Numbered from the stretch's first letter, positions 1 through 7,686 are shown. The stretch: DNA of 64,000 nt from Mycolicibacterium sp. P9-64 (GCF_008329605.1 NZ_NPKO01000007.1:310001-374000), one strand, 5' to 3'. Notes: generated by a model from the letters alone, not told the origin. Made by a program: numbers and translations.

Positions 1-491
1 TGACCGACCAGGACTGGCTCGACGAGCTGCAGCTCAACCTGCTCGGTGCCGCCAGGCTCGACCGTGCCCTGGTGCCAGCCATGATCGACGCCGGGGCGGG
101 CGCCATCGTGCACGTCGGGTCCATCCAGAGCAGGATGCCGTTGTACGACGGCACGCTTGGCTACGCGGCGGCGAAGGCGGCCCTGCGCGCCTACAGCAAG
201 GGACTGGCCAACGAGTTGGCGCCGAAGGGAATCCGGGTCAACACCGTCTCACCCGGCTTCATCCAGACCAGCGCCGCCGATGAACTCGTCGAGCGGATCG
301 CCGCCGCGGGAGGCACCGACGAGACCACTGCGCTGCAGACGCTGATGGACTCGCTCGGCGGAATTCCCTTGGGCCGCCCAGCCCGACCGGAGGAGGTCGC
401 CGAGGTGATCGGCTTCCTGGTGTCGGACGCCGCATCGTCGGTGGTGGGCACCGACATCGTCGTCGACGGCGGCACGGTCGCGACGATCTGA
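1..491 (+). CDS. SDR-family oxidoreductase, 3' part
   Basis: The reading frame is open from the window edge, so the start lies upstream; about 162 codons are visible. This is the C-terminal half of a classical short-chain dehydrogenase/reductase. The active-site Tyr-x3-Lys is seen in GYAAAKAAL, preceded by the strand ending HVGSIQSR. The PGFI segment and the C-terminal VVGTDIVVDGG motif are typical of FabG-like SDRs. The TGxxxGxG cofactor motif would lie outside the window. The substrate is unknown. The gene converges on the hydrolase gene, with 3 bp between the stops. Confidence 0.85.
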   Translation, partial: TDQDWLDELQLNLLGAARLDRALVPAMIDAGAGAIVHVGSIQSRMPLYDGTLGYAAAKAALRAYSKGLANELAPKGIRVNTVSPGFIQTSAADELVERIAAAGGTDETTALQTLMDSLGGIPLGRPARPEEVAEVIGFLVSDAASSVVGTDIVVDGGTVATI

Positions 492-494
492 CGG

Positions 495-1157
495 CTAGAC
501 GCAGGCCCGTCGCACGACGTCGGCGACGGCGCCTGGCTGCGACATGTAGACCGCGTGGCTGGCGGCCACCTCGACCGTGGTGGCGCCCGCGCGCCGCACC
601 ATGGCGCGCTGGGCGGACGGCGGGATCATGCGGTCATCGGTGGCAATCAGGTACCAGCTCGGCTTGCCATGCCAGGCCGCCTCGGTGACCGCCGACGACA
701 TGGCGTCGATCGCCCACGGCACCTGGCAGTCGGCCATGAACTGGGCATCTGCGGCGGGCAGATCGGCGCCGAAGGAGTCGTGGAACCTCGTCCGGTCCTG
801 GAACAGGAATCCGCCAGGCCCTGTGACGATCGGGGATCCCGGGGCGGCGGGGTCACCGCCAAGCGCCTTCACCGACTCGCCCGCGTCCGGTACGAACGCC
901 GCGATGTAGACCAAGGCGGTGACCTTGTCGTGGTTGCCGGCCTCGGTGATGACCGCGCCGCCGTAGGAGTGACCTACGAGCACGACCGGTCCGTCCTGCG
1001 CGTCGATGATCAGCCGTGTCGATTCCACGTCGCCCCGCAGCGAAAGGTTTGGATTCTGCGCCACGGTGACGTGGTGGCCGTCCCCCACGAGGAGGTCGTA
1101 CACCGATCGCCAGGTGGACCCGTCCACGAAGGCGCCGTGCACCAGAACGACGTTCAC
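495..1157 (-). CDS. alpha/beta hydrolase
   Basis: A 220-residue alpha/beta-hydrolase. The N-terminal VLVHGAF oxyanion segment and the nucleophile elbow GHSYGG are clear, and a late His in SHAVYMSQP would complete the triad. It resembles small esterase-like hydrolases whose substrates are usually unassigned. Its ATG overlaps the stop of the metallo-beta-lactamase gene by 4 nt, so translation is probably coupled. It is the last gene of the four-gene minus-strand operon that begins at 3341 and is inferred to be driven by the ECF-type promoter at 3382-3408. Confidence 0.85.
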   Translation of the reverse strand: MNVVLVHGAFVDGSTWRSVYDLLVGDGHHVTVAQNPNLSLRGDVESTRLIIDAQDGPVVLVGHSYGGAVITEAGNHDKVTALVYIAAFVPDAGESVKALGGDPAAPGSPIVTGPGGFLFQDRTRFHDSFGADLPAADAQFMADCQVPWAIDAMSSAVTEAAWHGKPSWYLIATDDRMIPPSAQRAMVRRAGATTVEVAASHAVYMSQPGAVADVVRRACV

Positions 1158-1993
1158 CCGTTTGGCGTGAAGGTGTAGGTCTCGCCGTGCGCGAGATAGA
1201 CGAACTTGGTGGTCGTGGTCGAGGTCGACGCGGCCTTCTTGAAGTCGTCGAGTCCCGAGAGGAACACCGAGAAGTCGTTGTAGTGGATCGGGATGGCAGT
1301 CCGGGGCTTGGTGATCTCGACGGCCCTGACTCCCTGCTCGCCCGTCATCGTGACGACGGTGACCAGGAAGGTCGTGCCACCGGTGTGGATCAGGCCGAGG
1401 TCGATGTCGGGATAGCGACGCGGAATGTCCTCGAGGTCGTCGACGAGCATGGTGTCCCCGGTGATGTAGAGCCGGTAGAGCTGATCACCGTTGCGGCTGA
1501 AGTCGAGCAGGTGCCCGTTGACCGGCATGAGCAGATCGTTGACTGCGTCGTCCGTGGCGTGCTTGCCGGGCATCGCGGTGATCGTCAGCGTCGCGTCGCC
1601 CTTGTGCACCTCGAGTGATTCCCAGGTGTCGAGCGCGTGGCCCCGCTCGAAGCCGAGACCGTTGAGCTTGTCCACCGCGTCGGCCGTCGAGACGATGGGA
1701 AGTGCCTTGTCCAGCTCGCGTGCGGCGACGTCGTCGAAGTGATCGCCGTGGTAGTGCGACAGGATGACCAGATCGATCGGTGGCAGGTCGGCGACCTGAC
1801 ACGCCGGCTCCACCTCGCGCCTTGCCCAGATGCCGTGCCCCAGAAAGACGTGCTCACCCTCGTGCAGGAACGCGGGATCGGTCAGGATCGTCAGCCCGCC
1901 GAAGCGGATCAACGTGGTGGCGTTGCCGATGAAGTAGACCTCGCCCTCGGTGAAATCTGCCGTTCCGCCGGGGGGCAGCTCCAAGGAAGTCAT
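1154..1993 (-). CDS. metallo-beta-lactamase-fold hydrolase (UlaG-like)
   Basis: A 279-residue MBL-fold protein. The metal-binding HxHxDH motif is at His80, His82, Asp84 and His85 (SHYHGDHFD). Further ligands are probably the His in PGKHATDD and the Asp in ITGDTMLVDD, and a late PIHYNDF is also seen. The architecture resembles UlaG/YtnP-like Zn hydrolases rather than true beta-lactamases. A GGAGGGGG ribosome site precedes the ATG. It is the third gene of the minus-strand operon, and its product's substrate cannot be read from the sequence. Confidence 0.85.
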   Translation of the reverse strand: MTSLELPPGGTADFTEGEVYFIGNATTLIRFGGLTILTDPAFLHEGEHVFLGHGIWARREVEPACQVADLPPIDLVILSHYHGDHFDDVAARELDKALPIVSTADAVDKLNGLGFERGHALDTWESLEVHKGDATLTITAMPGKHATDDAVNDLLMPVNGHLLDFSRNGDQLYRLYITGDTMLVDDLEDIPRRYPDIDLGLIHTGGTTFLVTVVTMTGEQGVRAVEITKPRTAIPIHYNDFSVFLSGLDDFKKAASTSTTTTKFVYLAHGETYTFTPNG

Positions 1994-2045
1994 GGTGTCG
2001 TGCCCCCTCCGTGGCCTGGTTCCATAGCTCCATTTTGGGTCGGTG

Positions 2046-2486
2046 CTACACCGGATCGAACCGAAACACCGAAAGTCGTCCCGCCAACCTCTCGAACTCG
2101 TCGGGCGTGCCGTCCACGACGAGGCCGCTGCGCTTGGCGAACCTGACGCCGACGGGGACCTTGATCGCGAATGCCCTTAGTACGGGCCGGGATTCGTCGG
2201 CGGACAGCGTGACGATCCTGACCTGACGTGACTTGCGCCCCCGCGTGAGCGTGCCCACCCCGGCTGCGCGGGCGTTGGCCGCCCAGTCGGCGCCGGGATA
2301 GCCTGCCACGGTGTACGTCGCGCCGTCGTGATCGAACGGCGTCATCGGCGTGCTGCGGGTCTTGCCGGACTTGCGCCCTGGCACCGTGAGCACCATGGCA
2401 GGCCCCGTTTGGACGCCCAGCCGCTGCATCGCGATCATCAGCTTGTTCATCGGCCGTAGCCAGCGCGGCGGTTGCGGTTTGGACAT
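2046..2486 (-). CDS. Ddn-like nitroreductase-family deazaflavin-dependent protein
   Basis: A 146-residue member of the F420/deazaflavin-dependent nitroreductase (Ddn/Rv3547) family, similar in length to Ddn (about 150 aa). The family pattern is clear: VLTVPGRKSGK and RSTPMTPF near the N-terminus, YPGADWAANARAAG in the middle, and a basic SRQVRIVTLS strand. Such proteins bind F420 or flavins in a split-barrel fold and reduce quinones or xenobiotics; the natural substrate here is unknown. GGGAG precedes the ATG. It lies 15 bp after the NmrA-like gene in the same operon. Confidence 0.85.
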   Translation of the reverse strand: MSKPQPPRWLRPMNKLMIAMQRLGVQTGPAMVLTVPGRKSGKTRSTPMTPFDHDGATYTVAGYPGADWAANARAAGVGTLTRGRKSRQVRIVTLSADESRPVLRAFAIKVPVGVRFAKRSGLVVDGTPDEFERLAGRLSVFRFDPV

Positions 2487-2501
2487 GTCTTGTCTCCCTT
2501 G

Positions 2502-3341
2502 CTAATCGGTGAACCGGCTGCGATGATCGGACACCCACTGGCCGAACGGGGTCGCGGGTCGGTCCAGGATCTTCTCCACGTCATGGGTCACCAACGCGGG
2601 CCGGTCGACGGTCTCGGCCAGCAGCGCCATGTACGCGTCGGCGAAATCGGTGCCGAAACCAATGGCGATGAAGCGCTGCCTGACCAGTTCCGGCGGCACC
2701 TCCTGATAGCGCAGCGGACGGCCCAACACCGTGCCGATGGCCTCGACCAACTCGACGTTGGTGAGCGCCTCCGGCCCGGTCAGCGGCACCCGCTTGCCGA
2801 CGAGGTCGTCGGTCAGCAACGCCTTGGCGGCAACAGCGGCGATGTCGGGGTCGGCGATCACCGCCGTGGACGCCGACGCGTACGGGCCGCCGACCACGTC
2901 ACCAGCCCGGACCTGCGGCGCCCACATGCCCGCGAAGTTGGTCGCAAACACGGTGGGGCGCAGGCTGACCCATTCCAGACCCGATTCGGAAGCGAGCTGA
3001 TCGACCTCCTTGTTGCGATCGCCGCGGTAGCGGGACGGCTGGCGGGAGAAGTCGTCGTCGGCGTTGATCGCCGACAGCGCGATCAACCGGGTCACGCCCG
3101 CCGTCCGCGCCGCGTCCACCGTTGCGGCCAACTCGTCTCCGAGCGCGCGGGAGTTGAGAAACACTGCGTCGGCGCCCGGCAGTGCATCGATGGTGGAGCC
3201 GAACGTCGTGACGCCGGATGGAAGGGTTGTTTCTTGTTGGCGGGTGATGGCCCTGACCTCGACGCCGGCTTCTGCGAGCTCGGCGACGAGCGGTCGGCCG
3301 ACGTTTCCCGTTGCTCCGGTGACGACTACTACACGAGACAT
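2502..3341 (-). CDS. NmrA-like NAD(P)-binding protein
   Basis: A 279-residue NAD(P)-binding epimerase/NmrA-like protein. The N-terminal dinucleotide motif VVVTGATGNVGRPL sits at residues 4-17. The longer open frame to 3488 is rejected because it runs through the promoter and into the divergent gene. The ATG at 3341 has AAGGAG 5 nt upstream. NmrA/QOR2-like proteins act as redox sensors or NAD(P)H oxidoreductases. Adjacency to an ECF factor with a SnoaL-like tail fits the known ECF41 pairing with a 'COE' gene (carboxymuconolactone decarboxylase, oxidoreductase or epimerase). Confidence 0.88.
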   Translation of the reverse strand: MSRVVVVTGATGNVGRPLVAELAEAGVEVRAITRQQETTLPSGVTTFGSTIDALPGADAVFLNSRALGDELAATVDAARTAGVTRLIALSAINADDDFSRQPSRYRGDRNKEVDQLASESGLEWVSLRPTVFATNFAGMWAPQVRAGDVVGGPYASASTAVIADPDIAAVAAKALLTDDLVGKRVPLTGPEALTNVELVEAIGTVLGRPLRYQEVPPELVRQRFIAIGFGTDFADAYMALLAETVDRPALVTHDVEKILDRPATPFGQWVSDHRSRFTD

Positions 3342-3381
3342 GCTGGCTCCTTGAACGTGGTGACGGACATCTGCAATCAAG

Positions 3382-3408
3382 GACGGGCGGTCGGGTCGAA
3401 AAGTTACG
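3382..3408 (-). promoter_or_regulatory. ECF41-like promoter of the NmrA-like operon
   Basis: On the minus strand, CGTAACT (3408-3402) is followed by exactly 16 nt and then CGTC (3385-3382). The ECF41 promoter as I recall it is TGTCACA-N16-CGTC. Transcription would begin near 3375, leaving a leader of about 35 nt with a ribosome site before the ATG at 3341. Confidence 0.65.
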
Positions 3409-3431
3409 AACCGCGGGCTGTAACTTTTCGA
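3396..3431. repeat. perfect 12-bp inverted repeat between divergent genes
   Basis: TCGAAAAGTTAC (3396-3407) and GTAACTTTTCGA (3420-3431) are perfect inverse copies separated by 12 bp. Each arm contains the -35 element of one of the two divergent ECF-type promoters, which may explain the symmetry. A separate repressor operator is possible but no regulator gene other than the sigma factor is adjacent. Confidence 0.8.
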
Positions 3432-3445
3432 GCCGCCTATTCGTC
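3419..3445 (+). promoter_or_regulatory. ECF41-like promoter of the sigma factor gene
   Basis: TGTAACT (3419-3425), a 16-nt spacer and CGTC (3442-3445) lie just before the ATG at 3454. The start point would fall at or within a few nt of the ATG, so the transcript may be leaderless. The same architecture occurs on the other strand, which suggests autoregulation by the encoded ECF factor. Confidence 0.65.
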
Positions 3446-3453
3446 GTACATGC

Positions 3454-4311
3454 ATGAGCGATGCCTCCCGCACCGACCGCGACATCACCGTCGCATGGCG
3501 TGATCACCGGCCCTACCTGGTGAATCTCGCCTACCAGATGCTTGGCGACGTCGGTGACGCCGAGGACGTCGCGCAGGAATCGTTCCTGCGGCTGTCCCGC
3601 ACCGACCCGGCGGCGATCGACGACGTCCGCGGCTGGTTGACCGTCGTCGCCGGGCGGCTGTGTCTTGATCAGCTCCGATCAGCCCGGGTCCGGCTCGAGA
3701 CGGTGCTACGGCCCGAACACGACATCCCCGACGGACATGATCCCGCCGACCGAGTCACCCTCGACGACGAGGTGCACGCGGCCCTGCTGGAGGTGCTGCA
3801 GAAGCTCACACCGGGGGAGCGGGTGTCGTTCGTGCTGCACGACGTGTTTGCCGTCCCATTCGACGAGATCGCCGAGACGGTCGGCAGGCCCTCGGGGACG
3901 TGCCGTCAACTGGCCCGCCGCGCACGCGGCAAGATCGCCGACGCCGCGCCCCACGCGGCCGACGTCGTGCGGACCGATCACCGACGTGTCACCAGCACCT
4001 TCATCACCGCGTGCGCGAACGGGGACGTCGAGACGCTGGCGTCGGTACTCGATCCGACGGTGTGGGGTGTCGGTACCGTGCTGGGCGATCCGGCCCCGCC
4101 GCCCCAGGTCAACCACGGACCGGAGGCCGTTGCGGCGAACCTGATGCGCTACCTGGGTCCGGGGGCGACGGTCGTCGGGGGACCGGCCGGCGAGCCGGTG
4201 CTGCTGGCGTTCGACAAGGGGCGGCTGTTCGCCGTCGTGGTCCTGACGATCCGTGACGAAAAGGTACTGAAGATCGAGGCCACCGCGGATCCGTCGGCGC
4301 GTCAGCCGTAG
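3454..4311 (+). CDS. ECF RNA polymerase sigma factor with SnoaL-like C-terminal domain (SigJ/ECF41 type)
   Basis: A 285-residue sigma factor. Region 2 (about residues 14-80) shows AYQMLGDVGDAEDVAQESFL and DVRGWLTVVAGRLCLDQLRS. Region 4 (about 107-160) has LTPGERVSFVLHDVFAVPFD followed by a helix-turn-helix. Residues about 165-280 form a SnoaL/NTF2-like extension ending KIEATADPS. In ECF41 factors such a tail replaces a separate anti-sigma factor and modulates activity. The ECF41 linker motif WLPEP and a canonical DGGG motif are not evident, so ECF56 or another SigI/SigJ-like group is an alternative. The 3' end overlaps dipZ by 10 bp, tail to tail. Confidence 0.9.
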   Translation: MSDASRTDRDITVAWRDHRPYLVNLAYQMLGDVGDAEDVAQESFLRLSRTDPAAIDDVRGWLTVVAGRLCLDQLRSARVRLETVLRPEHDIPDGHDPADRVTLDDEVHAALLEVLQKLTPGERVSFVLHDVFAVPFDEIAETVGRPSGTCRQLARRARGKIADAAPHAADVVRTDHRRVTSTFITACANGDVETLASVLDPTVWGVGTVLGDPAPPPQVNHGPEAVAANLMRYLGPGATVVGGPAGEPVLLAFDKGRLFAVVVLTIRDEKVLKIEATADPSARQP

Positions 4312-6041
4312 GTGAACGAGAACGCCTGCAGCCCCTTGCTGAGGCCGACTTCGAGGTGGCCGGCGCCGGTGTCGGCGTCGGCGACGATCTGGTGTGTGTT
4401 CGGCGACCCGCTGACCGGGATGACGGTGGTCTTGCCGTCGCGGGTGACGGTCACGTTGCCGGTGCCGCCGACCAACAGAAAGACGTTGCGGGCGTGGTAG
4501 TTCAGGCCGATGGTCGATCCGTCCTCCGCGGCGGTGGCGCCCTGGTAGTCCAGCGCCCAACGGCCCTTGAGCGCGAACGTGTCGTCGGCGAGTTGGGGTG
4601 GCAGATCGAAGGTCGCCTCGCCCTGGTCGTACACGCCGCCACCGCCGTAGTTCGACACGTTGCCGACGCTGAGATAGGTCTCCGGCGTGAGCTGGGAGGT
4701 GGGAGTGGTGTCGGCCCTGCCGGTGGCGGGCGGTAGGTCGACGCCCTTCTTGGCATCCGAAAGTAGTTGGCGGATCAGGCTTTCCGTCACGTCGTAGTCG
4801 CCCTCGCCGAACTTGATGTGCCGGATGTTGCCGTTGGCGTCGATCAGGTATTCGGCGGGCCAGTAGCGGTTGCGGTAATTGGTCCAGGTGGACAGGTTGT
4901 TGTCCATGGCGATCGGGTAGTGGATGTTCAGGTCGGCGGCGCCGCTGGCGACGTTGGTGTCTATCTTCTCGAAGCCGTACTCGGGGGAGTGCACCCCGAT
5001 GACCTCGAGACCCTTGTCCTTGTATGCGTCGTACCACGCGGTGACGTGGGGGATGGCGCGCTGGCAGTTGATGCACGAGTAGGCCCAGAAGTCGATGAGA
5101 ACGACCTTGCCGCGCAACGACTTCAGATCGATGGGAGCACCGCCGGGGGTGTTGAGCCACTTGGTGATGCCCTTGATGTCGGGCGCCGTGCCGCAGTCCA
5201 CCAGGTCGCTCGCGCCCTGGGGGCAGTCCGACAGCTGGGCGTTCTGATCGTTGACCAGACCACCCAGGTTCAGGTTCTGCAGCTGCTCGTCGCCGCCGGC
5301 CTTCTCCTGCAACGTGCTGGTGTAGTCGGGGATGGCGCGTTGCAACACGGCAGGCAGGTTGAAGACCAGCGCGACCGCGAGAAGGATCGTCACGACGCCC
5401 GCGACGACGCGGATCTGGCGCTGGCGGTTGCGGAATGCGGCGACCCGTTCGGCGACGCGGCGACCCGCGAGAGCGAAGAACAGCAGCGGCAATGCCGCGC
5501 CGACGGCGAAGGACAGTGTCAGCGCCACCGTGTTCACGCCGATCGTGCCGGTGGCCCCTGCGACGATGATCGCCGCCAGCACTGGACCCGCGCACGGCAC
5601 GTAGAGCACGCCGAGTGCAAGGCCGAGGCCGAAACCGTTGCGGCCGCTGCCGAACTGCTTCTGCGGAAGCTTGGCGAACGGCTTCTCTAGCACCGCTTCG
5701 AACTGCGGGAAGATCAGCCCGATCCCGATCGCCACCAGCGCGACCAGTGCCACCCAGCGGACGGCGTCCTGGGGCAGGTGCAGAAGGGAGAGCAGCGTCG
5801 AACCGAGCAGGGTGACGACGCTGAAGCTCAGCACCAGACCTGCGATCACCAGATACGGCCGCAGCCTCTGCGCCCGGGTTGGCCGTACCTTCGTCGCCAC
5901 GCCGCCACCGCCGGCCACCTCGCGGACGCTCTGCGTGCCGGAGAAGAAGATCACCGGCAACACCGGCAGGATGCACGGGGAAATACCCGTGATCAGGCCG
6001 CCGATGAAGCCGACGGCGATCAGTGTGATCATGTCTTCCAT
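4302..6041 (-). CDS. dipZ: DipZ-like CcdA/thioredoxin fusion protein
   Basis: A 579-residue membrane fusion. Residues 1-230 are a CcdA/DsbD-type transporter of reducing equivalents with redox Cys23 (SPCILPV) and Cys150 (YVPCAGP). After a further membrane segment, an extracytoplasmic thioredoxin-like domain (about 290-430) carries Cys323-x2-Cys326 (YSCINCQ). A beta-rich C-terminal domain follows. Architecture matches M. tuberculosis DipZ (Rv2874), although that protein is longer as I recall. It probably passes electrons to exported substrates, and the mpt70/mpt83 neighbours suggest a shared role. An alternative ATG lies at 6032. Order here is mpt83-mpt70-dipZ. Confidence 0.9.
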   Translation of the reverse strand: MEDMITLIAVGFIGGLITGISPCILPVLPVIFFSGTQSVREVAGGGGVATKVRPTRAQRLRPYLVIAGLVLSFSVVTLLGSTLLSLLHLPQDAVRWVALVALVAIGIGLIFPQFEAVLEKPFAKLPQKQFGSGRNGFGLGLALGVLYVPCAGPVLAAIIVAGATGTIGVNTVALTLSFAVGAALPLLFFALAGRRVAERVAAFRNRQRQIRVVAGVVTILLAVALVFNLPAVLQRAIPDYTSTLQEKAGGDEQLQNLNLGGLVNDQNAQLSDCPQGASDLVDCGTAPDIKGITKWLNTPGGAPIDLKSLRGKVVLIDFWAYSCINCQRAIPHVTAWYDAYKDKGLEVIGVHSPEYGFEKIDTNVASGAADLNIHYPIAMDNNLSTWTNYRNRYWPAEYLIDANGNIRHIKFGEGDYDVTESLIRQLLSDAKKGVDLPPATGRADTTPTSQLTPETYLSVGNVSNYGGGGVYDQGEATFDLPPQLADDTFALKGRWALDYQGATAAEDGSTIGLNYHARNVFLLVGGTGNVTVTRDGKTTVIPVSGSPNTHQIVADADTGAGHLEVGLSKGLQAFSFTYG

Positions 6042-6069
6042 TCGTAACAGAACCCGGTGTGGATGGGCT

Positions 6070-6086
6070 CGTCGCTCAAAGCGACG
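6070..6086. other. short perfect hairpin upstream of dipZ
   Basis: CGTCGCT-CAA-AGCGACG is a 7-bp perfect stem with a 3-nt loop, 29-45 bp upstream of the dipZ start in the mpt70-dipZ gap. It could be a processing or operator site. No T-run follows on either strand. Confidence 0.35.
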
Positions 6087-6118
6087 TCACCACAATGTCA
6101 TTGGTCGCTCACGCCAAA

Positions 6119-6148
6119 CGGCGGCCCGACCGGTCGGCCAGGCCGCCG
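6119..6148 (-). terminator. candidate hairpin after mpt70
   Basis: CGGCGGCC (6119-6126) pairs with GGCCGCCG (6141-6148). Read on the minus strand it is a GC-rich hairpin followed by only a short TTTG, about 20 bp after the mpt70 stop. It may attenuate read-through into dipZ rather than terminate fully. Confidence 0.4.
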
Positions 6149-6167
6149 CAGCGGTGGTGCCAGCTGA

Positions 6168-6782
6168 TTACATGGCCGGGGGCGCCGGTGGCATCAGCAC
6201 CGTGTCCACCAGATACACGGTGGCGTTCGCGGTCTGCACGCCACCGCAGATCACGTTGGCACCGTTGACCTTGAGGTCGTTGCCCTTGCCGGTGACGGTC
6301 AGATCCTTGCCCTCGGCCGTCACGTGCGTGCCGTCTAGTGCGGCGGGACTCATCCGGCCCGGCACGACGTGGTAGGTCACGATGTCGGTCAGCATCGGTG
6401 CGTCGGTCTTGAGGGTGTCGACGGTCGCGGCCGGGATCTTGGCGAACGCGTCGTCGACCGGTGCGAACACCGTGAACTCACCGCCGTTGAGGGTGTCGAC
6501 GAGATTGACGTCGGGATTGAGCTTGCCCGAGATCGCCGCGGTCAGAGTGGTCAGCAGCGGGTTGTTCGAGGCGGCGACGGCGACCGGATCCTGCGCCATG
6601 CCCATCACCGAGCCGGGGCCCGTCGGATTCTTGGCGGCGTACCCGGCACATCCCGGTCCGACGAGACCCGATGCGGGATCGGCCTGCGCGGTGGCGGTCG
6701 ACGACGCGAGCAGTCCTGCCACGGCCAGCGCCGCGATCGAGGCACCCATCACCGTCTTCTTGGTCGTGTTGTTGGTGTCCAT
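6168..6782 (-). CDS. mpt70: MPT70-like secreted fasciclin-domain protein
   Basis: A 204-residue exported protein. The start at 6782 gives a proper signal peptide: basic TTKK, hydrophobic core to residue 26, and a likely cleavage after ATAQA. One fasciclin (FAS1) domain follows, with the H1 segment GEFTVFAPVDDAF and the H2-like DIVTYHVVPG. Cysteines in GPGCAGY and VICGGV probably form a disulfide, as in MPT70. It is very similar to the adjacent lipoprotein but lacks a lipobox, matching the soluble MPT70 versus anchored MPT83 pair. It lies 47 bp after mpt83 and is probably co-transcribed. Confidence 0.9.
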   Translation of the reverse strand: MDTNNTTKKTVMGASIAALAVAGLLASSTATAQADPASGLVGPGCAGYAAKNPTGPGSVMGMAQDPVAVAASNNPLLTTLTAAISGKLNPDVNLVDTLNGGEFTVFAPVDDAFAKIPAATVDTLKTDAPMLTDIVTYHVVPGRMSPAALDGTHVTAEGKDLTVTGKGNDLKVNGANVICGGVQTANATVYLVDTVLMPPAPPAM

Positions 6783-6829
6783 GTGTATCTCGACTTTCGT
6801 TGGGTGGTTCAAAGGGGTTGGCGCGCTGA

Positions 6830-7510
6830 CTACTTGGCGGGCGGCATCATGACGGTGTCGACCATGTACACGGTCGCGTTGGCGGTCTTGACACCACCGC
6901 ACACCAGGCCGGACTCGTCGAACTTCAACGCCTCGCCCGTTCCGGTGACGGTGACCTCGCCACCCTCGACCGTCTCGTGGGTGCCTGCGACCTGCGCCGG
7001 GCTCAGACGGCCAGGGATCACGTGATAGGTCAGGATGCTGGTCAACAGCGGCGCGTCGGTCTTGAGCTTCTCCAGCGTCGCCGCGTCGATCTTGGCGAAC
7101 GCGTCATCCGTCGGAGCGATCACCGTGAACTCACCGCCGTTGAGGGTGTCGACCAGGTTCACGCCGGGGTTGAGCTTGCCGGAGACGGCTTGCGTCAGCG
7201 TCTTGAGCATCGGGTTGTTCGACGCCGCGGTCGCGACCGGGTCCATCGACATCCCCGAGACCGAACCCGGCCCGCTGGGGACCTGCTCGGCGTATGCAGC
7301 ACAGCTCGCACCGACGAGGTCGGCGGCGGGATCGGCCATCGCAGTGGGGGACGGTGCTGCCGGGCTGGTCATCGCCATGCTCGACGACGTTGCGGTTGCG
7401 CTGCTGCTGGAGGCGTCCGTCGACGTACCGCTCGAACACGCGGCGACGCCAAAGACCGCGATCGCGCTCAGGCCTGCCGCGGCAAACGCCTTTTGCTGAA
7501 CAGAAATCAT
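6830..7510 (-). CDS. mpt83: MPT83-like fasciclin-domain lipoprotein
   Basis: A 226-residue cell-surface lipoprotein. The signal peptide ends in the lipobox VAAC (lipidated Cys25). A Ser/Thr/Ala-rich linker to about residue 60 precedes a single FAS1 domain containing GEFTVIAPTDDAF and ILTYHVIPGR. Length and architecture match MPT83 (about 220 aa). It is first in the minus-strand mpt83-mpt70-dipZ set, with GGGAGTG before the ATG. In M. tuberculosis this set is activated by SigK. It is divergent from dxr, as expected from the M. tuberculosis map. Confidence 0.92.
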   Translation of the reverse strand: MISVQQKAFAAAGLSAIAVFGVAACSSGTSTDASSSSATATSSSMAMTSPAAPSPTAMADPAADLVGASCAAYAEQVPSGPGSVSGMSMDPVATAASNNPMLKTLTQAVSGKLNPGVNLVDTLNGGEFTVIAPTDDAFAKIDAATLEKLKTDAPLLTSILTYHVIPGRLSPAQVAGTHETVEGGEVTVTGTGEALKFDESGLVCGGVKTANATVYMVDTVMMPPAK

Positions 7511-7568
7511 GTGTCGTCACTCCCATAGGTGTTTGGGACGACGCCTGCCGTCGCCCATGACACCAGGC

Positions 7569-7595
7569 ATTCGCGGTGACGCCCGTCACGGATGG
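7569..7595 (-). promoter_or_regulatory. candidate SigK-type promoter of mpt83
   Basis: The minus strand reads CCATCC (7595-7590), 15 nt, then GCGAAT (7574-7569), about 60 bp before the mpt83 ATG. This resembles the SigK promoter as I recall it (CCATCC, then CCGAAT). The spacer contains the perfect inverted repeat GTGACG-CC-CGTCAC (7576-7589). The spacer is somewhat short for an ECF promoter. Confidence 0.45.
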
Positions 7596-7653
7596 CGCCG
7601 GCGGCGGCACGTCATGTTTGCGTCACATTTGCGCCAGGACGGGCGCGGACTCG

Positions 7654-7680
7654 TTGAGGATCGCCTCGGCGCGGCACAAT
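7654..7680 (+). promoter_or_regulatory. promoter of dxr (candidate, leaderless)
   Basis: TTGAGG (7654-7659), a 15-nt spacer and CACAAT (7675-7680) precede the GTG start at 7687 by 6 nt, so the mRNA may begin at the start codon. Confidence 0.4.
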
Positions 7681-7686
7681 GGGACG

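Noticed and set aside
3706..5976. 756-codon minus-strand open frame antisense to the sigma gene and shifted against dipZ
   Set aside because: Arg/Pro/Gly-rich composition typical of a shadow frame in high-GC DNA; the dipZ and sigma frames have clear family motifs.
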